DNA of 64,000 nt from Clarkia xantiana subsp. parviflora (Eukaryota > Streptophyta > Magnoliopsida > Myrtales > Onagraceae). Location of the stretch: contig JAPTYO010000007.1 of the NCBI GenBank assembly GCA_036873135.1, forward strand, positions 3,702,763-3,766,762, given 5' to 3'. Positions 10,625 to 28,017 of the stretch are shown one piece after another. The translations under genes were made by a program, and so were the position numbers. Positions within the stretch are counted from its first letter, which is position 1, and every line of letters starts with the position of its first letter. The notes below the pieces were generated by a model. The model saw only the letters and a program-made list of their open reading frames with translations, was not told the origin of the DNA and made no database searches.

Positions 10625-11702
10625 CGGACGCACATCTGCTGTCTCGAGTCCCTGTCTCCATCTCCTGTCTCGTGCTTTTAAATCAACTGCTGAAATTAAT
10701 AAAGTCTAAAAAAGAAATATAATTAATAAAGAAAGACCATAAACTGCAATGTGTTGTATGTATAATGTTTTAATTTTAATTTGATTTATTTTAATGTATT
10801 TGGTCCAAAAAAATTTCTTTTTTTTTATGTAAACTTGGTATTACAAATATAATTTTTTTTCTTACCGAATTGAAATTATTTAAACAATTAAACAAAACAA
10901 GCAAATTGTTCGCATATATATACAAATTAAGCCTTTCTCGAGGATGATATTAGCGCTGCAATTTTTTTTTTCGTTTATGGTTTAATGTTAAGTACATTTA
11001 GGATTTATATGTAATGTAAGATTTTTTTTTTTTTTCTAAAATCCTATTAGAATTAGTGAACGGTTTGGCCAGGTGAACCCTAAAGGGCTAAAATTTGACG
11101 AATAGTTGTTTGTTTAATTTTAGCCCTCTAGGGTTCACCTGCCAAACTGTTCACCAATTCAAATAGGGTTATAGGAAAAAAAAACTTAAAATTATATAAA
11201 CCGTAAACGTATATCTAAACCCTAATTTTGGCTATCTAGTTTTCACCTGACAAAATTGTTTAACCAATTTTATTCATCTAGGTTTCACCTTGCGAAACTG
11301 TTCATCTATTCTAATATGGTTTTAGAAAAAAAAATATACTAAAATATATAAATCCTAAAATTACTTAAACATACGAAAATAAAAATTGTGCCGAAAATAT
11401 TATCTTTCAAAAATGCTAGATATATATATATATATGAACAACTTGTTAGTTTGGTTGTTCATGCAACATAATACATACTTTAATATTGATGAAGGTCTAT
11501 AATCATCATACATCATCGAAAGCGCTGAGAATAAATAGACTATTGGCCAAAAAATAGAAAACAATTCATGACATTTCTTTATTATATTTATTTTTTAGGT
11601 TTATCACTTTCAACCGTTGATTTTAGTTTAATACACATGTCAACATGTGAAGTATGAGACAGGAAATATGGACAGGGATTTGAGACAGAAGCGGTGCGTC
11701 CG
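10625..11702. mobile_element. 1.08-kb TIR element with 8-bp target duplication and internal foldback
   Basis: The left end CGGACGCACATCTGCTGTCTC and the right end (opposite strand) CGGACGCACCGCTTCTGTCTC are the tips of imperfect inverted repeats about 50-60 bp long that also share the words TCCCTGTC and TCCTGTCTC. The element is flanked by GTAATAAA at 10617-10624 and 11703-11710; a ninth base (C) can be added, so hAT (8 bp) and Mutator-like (9 bp) both fit. No transposase frame is present. A second, larger inverted repeat occupies its middle. Confidence 0.75.
10972..11230. repeat. Large internal inverted repeat (foldback)
   Basis: The arm at about 10972-11095 is complementary to 11116-11230 with a loop of about 20 bases. 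The best part pairs 11051-11095 with 11116-11159 (GTGAACCCTA...AGGGCTAAAATT against AATTTTAGCCCT...AGGGTTCACC). A third, more diverged copy of the right-hand arm follows at about 11225-11370. A transcript across it could form a long hairpin and be a source of small RNAs (inference). Confidence 0.65.
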
Positions 11703-11710
11703 GTAATAAA

Positions 11711-12755
11711 CGAGTAATTTTATTTAAACGGTTGTATTTGCTTACTTATGTTTTTTATAATTTCAGATATTATATATATACTTATATAGATAGAAAGATC
11801 ATGTATTTTTTTATTACATTTTATAAATTTAAATAAGTTGTGTAATATGAAAATTTATTTGAATTATTGGTATAAAGATTTAAACTCACTATAAAGTTCA
11901 AAATGTTAATTTAATAAGCACAAATTAAGAAATAATAACTCTTTAAATGTAATGAATAATATTAATTTATATTATGCAATATATTTTTAAAATAAATAAA
12001 TATGTGTAATTACAAATTTATAAATGCTTATAGTTATAGTATGATGTTTTTTTAATCATTTCATTTTAACATTTCACACTAACAACGCACACAAAACGCA
12101 CATTTCACGCACAAATAAATATTATATATAGATTATTTATTTACTAGTATAAAATGTCCAAATGCGGTCTTAAACTAGAAATGAAATGCAAACGGGAACA
12201 AAATTTATCGTATGAACTGATTGTACATTTAAGTTGAATTTCTCTATAAAAAAAGTTGTATTTGCTCTCTGCTTTCTAGATATGTTAAATGAATGTTACC
12301 TAGGAATTGGGAAATAAATAAGGGAATTTGACATTTAATATATTATTATTTATAGTACAGAAATTACTGGGAAAAAAATTTATAGTATATACATATTTCT
12401 TTTAAAGTAATTGTTTACTGTAGATTTTATTTATATTGGAAAAAAGAATAATGTTAATTTGTTTTTTTTTTCCCCAAACAATGTTATTTCATTTTCCCCT
12501 AGATAAACTATACACTAATAAATATATAAGAACAGAAATTTCCGACGCTATTTATTTCTCCACCTACTAAAGACTAAAGAGAAAGTATATAGTTTATCAA
12601 CAAAAAAAAAAAAAAAAGTATATAGGAAATTCCAATTTCACCCCTTCCCCTTTCTACCTTCCTCTTCCCCCACGTTAAGTACCTCACCTCCTCCCTCTTC
12701 CATGAACTCACTCACTCACAAACAACTGCTTCTCTGTTGCTCCACTCTCTCTACG
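11711..12755. other. Upstream region of the expansin gene
   Basis: AT-rich sequence. A TATATAAG motif at about 12523-12530 lies some 230 bp before the preferred start codon and could be the TATA box. The last 100 bp are a CT-rich leader (CCTCCTCCCTCTTCC), common in plant 5' UTRs. An in-frame upstream ATG at 12702 would add 18 residues before the signal peptide. Confidence 0.45.
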
Positions 12756-14740
12756 ATGGCTTCTTTAGCGAGTGTACTCTGCATTGCACTGCTCGTCTCG
12801 CTAGTGAGCGTTTCCGAAGCCAGAATCCCGGGAGTCTACACCGGCGGCGCGTGGCAGAGCGCCCACGCCACCTTCTACGGCGGCGCCGACGCCTCCGGCA
12901 CCATGGGTAGTTAACTCTATAAACCTTCTCTTATTTTCAACCGCCTCCAAATAATCTGCAAAGTTTAACTGGATTTTACTTTTTTTCAGGCGGCGCGTGT
13001 GGGTACGGGAACCTGTACAGCCAGGGCTACGGCGTGAACACGGCGGCGCTGAGCACTGCTCTGTTCAACAATGGGTTCAGCTGTGGGGCATGTTTTGAGC
13101 TAAAGTGCGACAAGGATGAGCAGTGGTGCCACGCCGGCAGCCCGTCCATCTTCGTGACGGCGACCAACTTCTGCCCACCGAACTACGCGCAGGCGAGCGA
13201 CGACGGCGGGTGGTGCAACCCTCCTAGGACCCACTTCGACCTCGCCATGCCAATGTTTCTCAAGATTGCTGAGTATCGCGCCGGAATTGTCCCCGTCGCC
13301 TACCGCCGGTCAGTTTCCTTCTTTATCTCTGTTTTTCTTTAAAAATATTTGTTTTAACAAAATTAAATACATTAGTGTTCTCTTGTTTAGTTTAGTAATA
13401 GTTTTTCATTATGTGTTTGTATGGTTCTAATTACAAATAAAAATAAATTGTAATGACACTGGATTAGTTCAGTTATTAGGATTTAGATCTCCTACCTAAG
13501 TCAACTCATCTTGTTTCTGTGTTAAGATTTTGAGATGTCTTTAGATTTAATAATTACTCCACATTTCCAATAGTGTCAATATCCACAAAATTAATCATAC
13601 TAGGACAAGTGCTAATATTTTATTGGTAGGACACGATCTGAAACACGAAGAGTGATGCATGAGATTTGTATTCGAGTTGTTAACTGTGAGACTTTAAATT
13701 AGTTGAGAATTGCTAAATCAGTAAATTATGGTCTTTCAAGGGTTTAGCTACAATGTATGTATTATTGACCTTTTTAGCAAGTCACATAGTAGATTAATGA
13801 AAAGCTTAAGGTTTGTTAGGCACAATACAAATAGTCTAACGTATATTATATTAAGTAGACACTTGATTTTCTTATACTAAAATGTAGTCATATAGAGGAA
13901 TTAAGTTATTTAATCAAATTAAGAATTTTCATATTAACAAATGTAACTATATCTTCTTCGGACTATCGGCCATTGTTTGTGGCCATTCCGTTATTATGTA
14001 TTGTAAATTTATGTGTTGACTTGTGTGGATAACAATACTCATTATTACAATATTATTACTAATATAATAAAATATCATTAAGTTGTGAACAAGTAGTTGA
14101 TTATGTCATTAGATATGTCGATTTCAAGGTTAAGATTTATTAATTTACAAAATTACCCATGCCATGCCCTGATTATGCTTTCCAACTGGAAAACCTAACT
14201 GCCAACTATCTGTTGTCCACGTGGTCGGACCCTATTTACTGACATCCGGTTTGACCATTTTGTCCCCACTGAAACTGACACAACACAACAGTACTTCATT
14301 ACCTCCAAATAATAATCCAAACCAAACATAGATTCCTAGATTAATGTGAAAACTGAAAAGGGATTGTGAGCTGTTTTCCATCTCGCCTCGATTTTCTCCA
14401 TTAACGCGTTATTATTATTCTTGATTGCAGGGTTCCATGCAGAAAGCAAGGAGGAATCAGGTTCACCATTAACGGCTTCCGATACTTCAACCTGGTCCTC
14501 ATCTCCAACGTCGCCGGCGCCGGCGACATCACCAAGGTCAGCGTCAAAGGCTCCAAGACCGGGTGGATGAGCATGAGCCGCAACTGGGGCCAGAATTGGC
14601 AGTCCAATGCTGTGTTGGTCGGCCAGTCTTTGTCGTTTAGGGTTACGGCCAGCGACCGCCGCACCTCCACCTCCTGGAACATCGTCCCCGCCAGGTGGCA
14701 GTTCGGTCAAACCTTCTCCGGCAAGAATTTTAGGGTTTGA
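12756..14740 (+). CDS. EXPA: Alpha-expansin, secreted cell-wall loosening protein
   Basis: Three exons, 12756-12906, 12990-13308 and 14431-14740, give a 259-residue protein. The start at 12756 yields a typical signal peptide ([20 protein letters not shown]) before [12 protein letters not shown]; the ATG at 12702 is in frame but would extend it unusually. The first domain (double-psi barrel, GH45-like) has the expansin cysteines, GGACGYGN and the HFD motif in THFDLAMP. The second domain is the cellulose-binding beta-sandwich ending [11 protein letters not shown]. The family loosens cellulose-xyloglucan contacts at acidic pH without hydrolysis, letting cells enlarge. All splice sites are GT-AG and the two intron positions fit the family. 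It is closest, from memory, to the Arabidopsis EXPA4/6/16 clade. No defects are seen. Confidence 0.96.
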
Positions 14741-16422
14741 CCGAACATTTCCCGCCAGAAATCCATTTTTACCCTCCGCCCCGCGCCATAATTAATTTCT
14801 ATTGAAAACTGTGAAAGTGGGGAGCTAGTCCTAGTCTTTGTCTTTGTTTGTTCCTTTTGACTTGTTTTCTTATTGGTGGGTCAGGGTCAGGTCAGTGGGA
14901 ATATAATATTATAATAATATAATATATAAAGGTAAGAACGAAGGAAATGGCTGAAGCGGCAGCAGAAAATGGGCAGCCCGCAGCCTAACATAAGAGATTT
15001 GCTGATTAGGGTTTTTACTATGCTTGACTAAGTCTAAGTGTAAGTTGGTAACTCTCAACTAAAATGGTGGAAATGTAATGTAATGCGTTCTTACTTTATT
15101 TTACTATTTCTCCCCTTTTACATTGTTATTTCAAACATTAGTTCCTACCCGCTTTCAATTTTGTAAAAGCGTTTTAAGAATTTGAATTTGCATAGTTTGA
15201 TATCATTATATATTGGAAAATAAAACATGTATAATTAAATTTTCACATGTACGTGTCTGATTTAAGAGTGAATGTCTATGATACTTTGAGTCGCGTTAGA
15301 AATAGAAATTTAGAACTAGAATAGCGGTGTAAAGAGAAGACACGCATTTAAATGTATTATCTCATGGGATGATATAGTGCTTCAAATTAATCATATTTCT
15401 TCATAAAAAATAATAATAATCATATTTGATATTTATATGTAACTCATCTCGATCTTTAGTATTGATCAAATTCATAGCACTGGACTCCTGATGATATACA
15501 TAACTATAGTGTTATAATAATTGATAAAATCCTGTATTTTTTTTTGGTAATCTGTAATAATATCTAACTATAACAGAAAAGGTTACGCATATAGCCATTG
15601 AAAGACAAATTGTCGTACCACAACAGAAAAACCAAATTACTCAAATATTTACCCCAGCAGCTGCTTGGAAATTTCATCATCTAGGTTATAGGCTATAGGC
15701 TTTTAGCACCTGCTCTTTACTTGAGTTGCATTGCATTACTAGTTACTACCGTCTACCAGTGTAGGTGCTAAGAAGTTTCTTAAAAGAGGCGAGTATATTA
15801 CAGGGTTGATTAAAAAATAAAAAATTTGAGTGTTTTTGAAAAAAAAAGAAAAATCAACTTATTTTTTTAATACATAATAAACTAAACTTTGGAGAATTTA
15901 CAAATTACAAACCAAGTTCTTTTTCTCTATATGAAACTGGATTCTACAATTTAAAAACAACTTGGACCATCAAGAACTATATGACTGGAGATTCTACATG
16001 TATGTAATACATGTTCACAAAAGGGTATTTTCTGCTTCATATATTTGCAATTTTGTCACTTAAAGTTGTTTTTTTTTTTTTTTTAAATTCTACAATATGA
16101 TATGAAAATTGAAGGATGTGGTTACTTTTATTGGATGACTTGGTGATGTGTAGGCATTCCAAATGAGTTGCAGCTGAGACTGAGAGGACTACAATGTATA
16201 TTGAGTGCATGACAGTTACACATAATGTTGGTAAATAAAAATATGAATTTTTTTGCTGCCTAACATCATATATTCCTTCGAAATGCTTCGTGTCGATTAA
16301 AGCGTGATAACCTATTATCATGGCAGTGGGTCACCAGGCATCAGAATGTCTAATTTATTTATGTACAGATGATTGATTAAGCATAACTTGGACAGGCAAA
16401 ATAAAAACATTTCCCAAACTGT
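14741..16422. other. Expansin 3' region and spacer
   Basis: The first 350 bp probably include the 3' UTR. The rest is AT-rich and contains no supported gene, although a few short open frames run through low-complexity sequence. Confidence 0.5.
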
Positions 16423-16496
16423 TGCTCTCGTTGAGAGTTGAACTCAAGACCTCCCGCTTACTAAACGGGTGCTCTAACCAACTGAGCTACGAGAGC
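16423..16496 (-). tRNA. tRNA-Thr (anticodon AGT)
   Basis: On the minus strand a 74-nt cloverleaf folds: acceptor GCTCTCG/CGAGAGC, D stem GCTC/GAGC, anticodon stem CCCGT/GCGGG with loop TTAGTAA (anticodon AGT), T stem TTGAG/CTCAA with loop TTCAACT, discriminator A. CCA is not encoded, as usual for nuclear genes. A run of five T follows about 17-22 nt downstream and would end RNA polymerase III transcription. There is no intron. Confidence 0.96.
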
Positions 16497-16952
16497 TGCT
16501 TGGCATCATTATCTTGGTTTATACAAAAACTCAATTCTTGGACGTTTCTTAGCAATGTAAAAATTGCTGACCACACTGAGGGAGTATTCAAAAAGTAATA
16601 CCTTGTATCTACACTGAGGGAGGTAGTATTAATTATTAAGAGAGCAAAAAGTAACAACTGAACTATCACAGCTAAGTCATGGCAAAAAAAAAAAAACTAT
16701 CACAGCTAAGTAGTATCAAACAAAGATAGATCCCAGAAATCACATCAAACTTTCTATAACAATGGAACTCAACAACATGTCTGTCTTTTAAATTGTCAAA
16801 AAAACCAAACATAACTGTTGGCTGCTGCCGCAAACACTTAACATTTGTTGAGCTAATATAATGATATGCCATTTTGAGCTGCTGCTGCTTATTATTAAGG
16901 AAGGGCAGGAGAAGCAGCAGCTGCAATAACAACTAGAGACAGCCCCCCTTCT

Positions 16953-19482
<2,530 letters not shown>

Positions 19483-19623
19483 TCCGTTCGATTAGCGAGA
19501 GCAAATTCTTCGACGATACCGACGCGAACTACCTTGGGGTTTCTGCTTTGGCTAATTTCAGTTTCTGACCTCTTCTTCTTCTACTACTAAAGTCTAAATA
19601 ACCAGATCCAGATCAGACAGTGA

Positions 19624-19636
19624 GTGACGTGGCGCA
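19624..19636 (-). promoter_or_regulatory. ACGT-core motif shared by both TPI promoters
   Basis: GTGACGTGGCGCAC on the plus strand about 140 bp upstream of this start codon matches GTGACGTGTCGCAC at about 23999-24012, upstream of the second TPI gene. ACGT cores are bound by plant bZIP/bHLH factors. The role here is inferred only from conservation between copies. Confidence 0.35.
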
Positions 19637-19769
19637 CGCCGCAGCGCAGGCAAGGGTAGCTATTCCGCACCCCAACTTTTATCAGAATTGAACTTTTCAC
19701 CCTTACTATTTTTTAGGGTTCTTATAGTAATCCCAAGTTTCAAACTATTACATATTACTTCGAGCCGGC

Positions 19770-20930
19770 CGTCGGAATAAGTGTTTTGCCACGCTATAAG
19801 CATAATTAAATTTCTTATAAGTTCTACCTATTCAAAATTGTTATCCAATAATTTTAAAAAAAAATTAAATTAGATAATAATAAGTTGCAAAGCCAACAAT
19901 TCTAACATTTAAAATACAAGCTAGAGTTTATGACGAGAACTGCGTATTAGTATGTCATACTATAGCGTATTTAACGATTTTAAACTTTTTAATGCACTAG
20001 AAAAATAATAATATTGTACAATTTTAATATTCATAGATACATTTATATTCATAATAATCTAATCCAATCACTAATAAAGAACTATAACTTTTCTACGTTA
20101 ATTTGATTTACGTACGTTTTTTTTTAATATATAAAAGTAAATGTGATTTTTTTTTTACAATAGCATATTCATCAGTTAGCTTTGGTATGATATTGGTGTG
20201 CACAGCTTGGGGTTTTAATTTGGCGGTGTGCAATATTGATTTCTTATTTGGTAAAGTATAATGTATTTTGATAGAAAACCCTAGCAAGGTTAAATTTGAT
20301 GTTCAATGTTTGTAATACCCTTGAATTCGTGGACAACGGATTATGTTTTTTTTGTTTTTTTTATTACGGGTGGACTTAATTATAACATATATAAAACTTT
20401 AAAAGTATAAAAAAAAAAACATGAAATTATTTAACAACATCTAATATTTGGATCATAATATTAATAATATAAATTTCCCTCTAGATCACCTTTAAGGCAA
20501 TAGAAAAATACAAAAAAAAAAAAAGTACTAAAAGCATAGTGCTCTTGTTGAAAGATAGAAAGATCATAATATTTGCATCATGCTTTTAATAAACATCATA
20601 CTATTAATAATATCAATTTCCCTCTATAATTCACATTTAGGGCAATAAAAAAATACAAAAAAAAGTACCAAAATCGTGGTGCTTGCAAATCATGATAGAA
20701 AGATCCGCACAGGACAATAAAAAAATACAAAAAAAGTACCAAAATCGTAGTGCTTGCAGATCATGATAGAAACACCCGCACCGAGACAAACTTTGACTTG
20801 AAAAATTTAGTCTCGGTCTAATTCAATTTAAAGTAAAATGAGTCGAGTCGAGCTTAGTTTAGCTTAACACATACCCAGCTGATTAAAGCTGTGAGGGTAT
20901 AGAATAACTGCAGAAATTATTCTCTAATAA
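19770..20930. other. Spacer between the two TPI copies
   Basis: AT-rich sequence with no gene. Sequence similarity between the TPI copies ends near 19770 on this side, so the spacer is not part of the duplicated unit. Confidence 0.55.
20455..20780. repeat. Degenerate tandem repeat
   Basis: Three to four imperfect copies of a module with GGCAATARAAAAATACAAAAAA, then AAGTACYAAAA, GTGCTTG and GATAGAAAGATC. The last two units (about 20640-20770) are best preserved. Confidence 0.6.
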
Positions 20931-21154
20931 TCAAAACTCAACAACACTCATTATTTCCAATTATATGTTCTCCAGACTTACAATGTCTAAAAAAAGACAT
21001 TAACTGCTGCCACAAACAGCAGCCACCTCAACTAAATCTTGTTGAGCTAATAATATTGTAATATCATTATTCAAGCAAGCACAAAAGAAGTTGCAGCAGT
21101 AACTACAGAAAAAAAGAGAAGTCTGCCACTGCCCACCCACAACACTGTAAGTCT

Positions 21155-23865
<2,711 letters not shown>

Positions 23866-24149
23866 TCCGTTCGATTAGCGCGAGATCAAAGTTTTCGATG
23901 ATACCTACGAGAACTATCTCGAGCTTCTGCTTTGGCAACTGTAAGCTTTAGGGACGGCTGCTTCTATTAATAACCAACCAGATCAGATCTGAGGTGAGGT
24001 GACGTGTCGCACTCCCATGCTGCAGCGCAGTCAAGGCTCAAGGGTTTTTATTCCGCACCCTAATGTTTGCCACATATAAGCTCAATACCCTTAATTTGTT
24101 TAGGCGTCTTAATGTAGTCCGATATTTCAAACTATTGCATATTGCGCCC

Positions 24150-24713
24150 AACTGAAGCAAATCTAGCACCAACAAATTGCCCAACCAGTACTATATTTTA
24201 AATTATGACTATCTAAGATATAAATCGTTATGTGCCATTTACTTATGTTTATAATTGCATTTTTTCCATGTTTAATACAATTTTATTTTGGCAAACATAA
24301 AATTATATTTTTTTTGGCCAAACATAAAATTATATTTAACTATTTATATTTATGAAATTCAAGCTTAGTTTTCTATGTTATATTTTAAACTCATGCACAT
24401 CATTTTTATGTTCAACTACATATATCATTATTGATATTTATTTGTGAATATTAAAGATAGGTTATATATTGATGTTTCAACCTGCAGCATAATTTTTGGT
24501 TAATCCATTAATTTCCCGTTAAATACTAAAAACGTAAATAAGATAAAACTGGCAGGGTTCGTAGTAGAATTGAGAACTTCCATTTTATAACACGATGAAG
24601 AAAGACACTTCATCAAAATACCAGAATCCGATCAACTAAATACGATTTACATGAAACCCTAGATCTGAAACCTCGACAATTGGGGCTTAAAGAAAGATCT
24701 CTAGAAAGCTTCC
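24150..24713. other. Spacer between TPI and histone H3
   Basis: AT-rich sequence, probably holding the 3' UTR of the H3 gene in its last 100-150 bp. Homology to the other TPI promoter ends near 24150. Confidence 0.5.
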
Positions 24714-25124
<411 letters not shown>

Positions 25125-25210
25125 TTAGATTATCGAAAGAGATTTGATTGCTTATGCAAATGCTTGAAGGTGTAGAGATGTTTTGATGGAGAATTGGAAA
25201 ACTAGGTTTG

Positions 25211-25218
25211 TAGTTTTA
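25211..25218 (-). promoter_or_regulatory. TATA box of the H3.1 gene
   Basis: TATAAAAC on the minus strand, about 90 bp before the start codon, leaving a 5' UTR of roughly 60 bp. Confidence 0.7.
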
Positions 25219-25243
25219 TACAGAGAAGGGGAGAAATCTCACG

Positions 25244-25252
25244 GGCGGGAAA
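25244..25252 (-). promoter_or_regulatory. E2F-type site upstream of H3.1
   Basis: TTTCCCGCC on the minus strand is the consensus E2F/DP site, about 30 bp upstream of the TATA box. It agrees with G1/S-regulated expression of replication histones. Confidence 0.7.
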
Positions 25253-26240
25253 TTTGATTTTTTTATGAAATGTTGTGAAAGGTGAAACTAGAGAGCATTT
25301 TCCACCGTCCGATTTTAAATAATCGACGTCTTAGGCTGTGTGTGAAGCAATTCGTGTGCTTCGGAATAGTCCAATCAGATTCGAGGGTTTAGGTGTTGCC
25401 TCCCCTATATATATATTTTTTTGCCGCAGCCTCCCCTTTAGATTTTTTGCTAAGGCGTGTTTTATTAAGAAAAGAAAGCTTGTTAGAGTTAAGAACTTTT
25501 TTGGTTAAATAAAAGAATTACAAACGGGTTAACTGAGAACTATGTTTGTTATTGTTTTATTTTGGCAGACTGGTAACTTGGTTATTAAACTTTTGGTGAT
25601 CTAAAAATTTCTTTTATTAAGAGTAAAATAAAACAAAAGTTACCCAAATTACTAACAAACATAACCATGTAAACTTTTTTTTTTCCACTACTAATCCATG
25701 TAAAGTTGAAATACAATAATGAGATGTTTGAATGAGATGTAATTTCACTTTAAAATATAGATTTGAATGATAATTATTTCGAAAACATCTAACTTATTTT
25801 GTAAACTTTATATTTTGTGTTTAATACATATAAACTATTATAAACCAATAAACTAAATATTAAGACTAAATCTATATAACTATTAAAATTCTATTCATTG
25901 AAATATTTTATATCATTTTATAAGATAAATTTCATAAAGAATGCCATAAAAAATAATTATTCTGTGCGAACATCATATCTATTGTTCTTCATTATAATAA
26001 TGAATCATGAAATATATATATATATATATATATAAAAAAATGACAGCAATTTGTTATACTAAACAATAATCGTATTGATTAAGATTTTAGTTGTATAATT
26101 ATGGGTATTTAAAAAAAAATATTTTTCAAAATATTTTAATTTACAAAGCACACTTTTCAAAAAAAAATTAGAACAACGATTTGCATACACTGTAGACTTA
26201 ATAAAAAAACGTCACATACTTAAGAGCTTTATGCAGTTTT

Positions 26241-26281
<41 letters not shown>

Positions 26282-28017
26282 GTATTTGCATTAATAAAAG
26301 ACTTAAAAGTGTTACTAGTGTCACGATAATTTAGTTCTTTTTATATTATAAAATTCTAAATAGACTATCATTTGATACATAGCTAACTTTGTCCAAATTA
26401 CGAGCATATTTAATATATATATATATATATAAAAGTTTAAAAAAACAATCATCCATGTGTATGTAAACTTTCTTATGGGTTAATTATCAAAGCCCGGTTC
26501 TCTAGAAGAACATGATTTTCTTTTTGCCTAGTAGAAGATCGATTTTAACATAGCGTTTTCAATTGGTCCAAATGCGGAAGGGAAGTGAAGTGGAGTGGCT
26601 TCGATAGACGGACAATTTAGAAGCCCAAATTGATGGACAAAGACAAATTGGGCCCAAAACGTTTATTATTATTCTGATATATATATATATATATATTAAA
26701 ATTCCAAAAAGCTATATTTATATCGTCAAAATTTATAAGATGCATTATCGACTCTTGTTTCAAATTCCGTCACCGTCACCATGACCGTTACTTTCCTTGT
26801 TTTTTCTTTTTTATCCTAAGGGTTAAATAGTCTTTTAATTCAATATGTTTAACAAATGTTCGCTTTTAGTATCATATGTTTTTTAGGTTTTTTATGTTAT
26901 ATGTTTACATTTTTTAGACTTTTGGCGTATCTGTTAGTTATCTGTCAAGTTTGACCATTAAATACTTTTATTTTGTTCAATTCAATTTAGTCATTCAATT
27001 TATACACCTAAAATTTTTTTTTACAATTTAGTTCTAAAAAAACCCAACTGGACTCTAAGGTCTAGTTGATCTAGTTATTGTTCGATTATGACTGAGTCAG
27101 ACCGCGATTGAAGAACCCATTTGTCAGCACACGACCTCTTTTTATTTTGGATAGCAATCTAGTTACTAACTTCATTTACTTTCCTCGAATTAATGCCCTA
27201 TTGTACAATTGGTATGTAAACCTCCATTTTACGAATGTTGTCAACAAAAACTTTAATAAGCAAGCCCGGTCCTCATGTGTTGTTATAGACTCGATGGTTT
27301 CATTCCAATCCAATTCAATAATAATATGACACTACCCTTCTTACAAAGCTATGTATGTCATAAATTTCCAAAACAATGGAGTTTTGTTACAAAAATGTAC
27401 ATAAAAAATGTGGATCACAATGTCAACACTAACTCAAATTTATAAATTTACAATTACAGTAATTTTTTTTTTTCATTTGTCCTCCCAGATTTTATTTTGT
27501 TGTAAATTTCATTTTATTTATTTAACATTATTGAAAATTAGGACAGATAAAATAAATTATTTTGAGAATTTTCCCATAAGATATGAGGCCGTCGGCATTC
27601 TGTTAACAGAACCGTTATCGTCGCTTTCATTGATATCTTCCCCCCTCCTCTGCCTGCTCTCGTTGGTGGAGGTGAGGATCTGGTCATGTAGATCTATGGT
27701 GTTCTTAGTCTTAGATCCTAAGACCAATCTCTAAAGGTAACTCCTTTGTGTCTATCATCTTCTCTCTGTTTCTCCATCTGCTCTTTTTGCCCTAATTCAT
27801 CAATAAAGCAACCCCTCCGGTTCTCCTTAATTCCGCCTTTCCTGCACAATTAGGGTTTCTTCTGACATCCCAGTTTGATTTCCGATTACTACTCCAGCCT
27901 GGGTATGCACTCAAAGCACGAACCTTTTGGCTCGACTAGTTGACATGAATCGAGAACTATAGCTCAAGCAGCAATCAATCCCGGGATTCGCTGAATTGAT
28001 CGAGTCAGGAGGTTTGG
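25253..28017. other. Long AT-rich spacer with microsatellites; 5' region of the HSP20-like gene
   Basis: It holds a trinucleotide run (TAA)n at about 26241-26281 and short (TA)n runs near 26010, 26415 and 26675. A CCAAT word (GTCCAATCAGATTCG) near 25368 may belong to the H3 promoter. No gene is supported between 25.4 and 27.6 kb. The last 400 bp look like the promoter and leader of the next gene: a CT-rich stretch with possible splice sites, so an intron in the 5' UTR is possible. Confidence 0.5.

Noticed and set aside
12702..12755. Alternative expansin start at 12702
   Set aside because: It is in frame but places 18 extra residues before a complete signal peptide. The start at 12756 fits the family length and signal-peptide structure.
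14336..14710. Antisense frame of 124 codons over expansin exon 3
   Set aside because: Low-complexity Gly/Asp/Ala translation opposite a well-supported exon.
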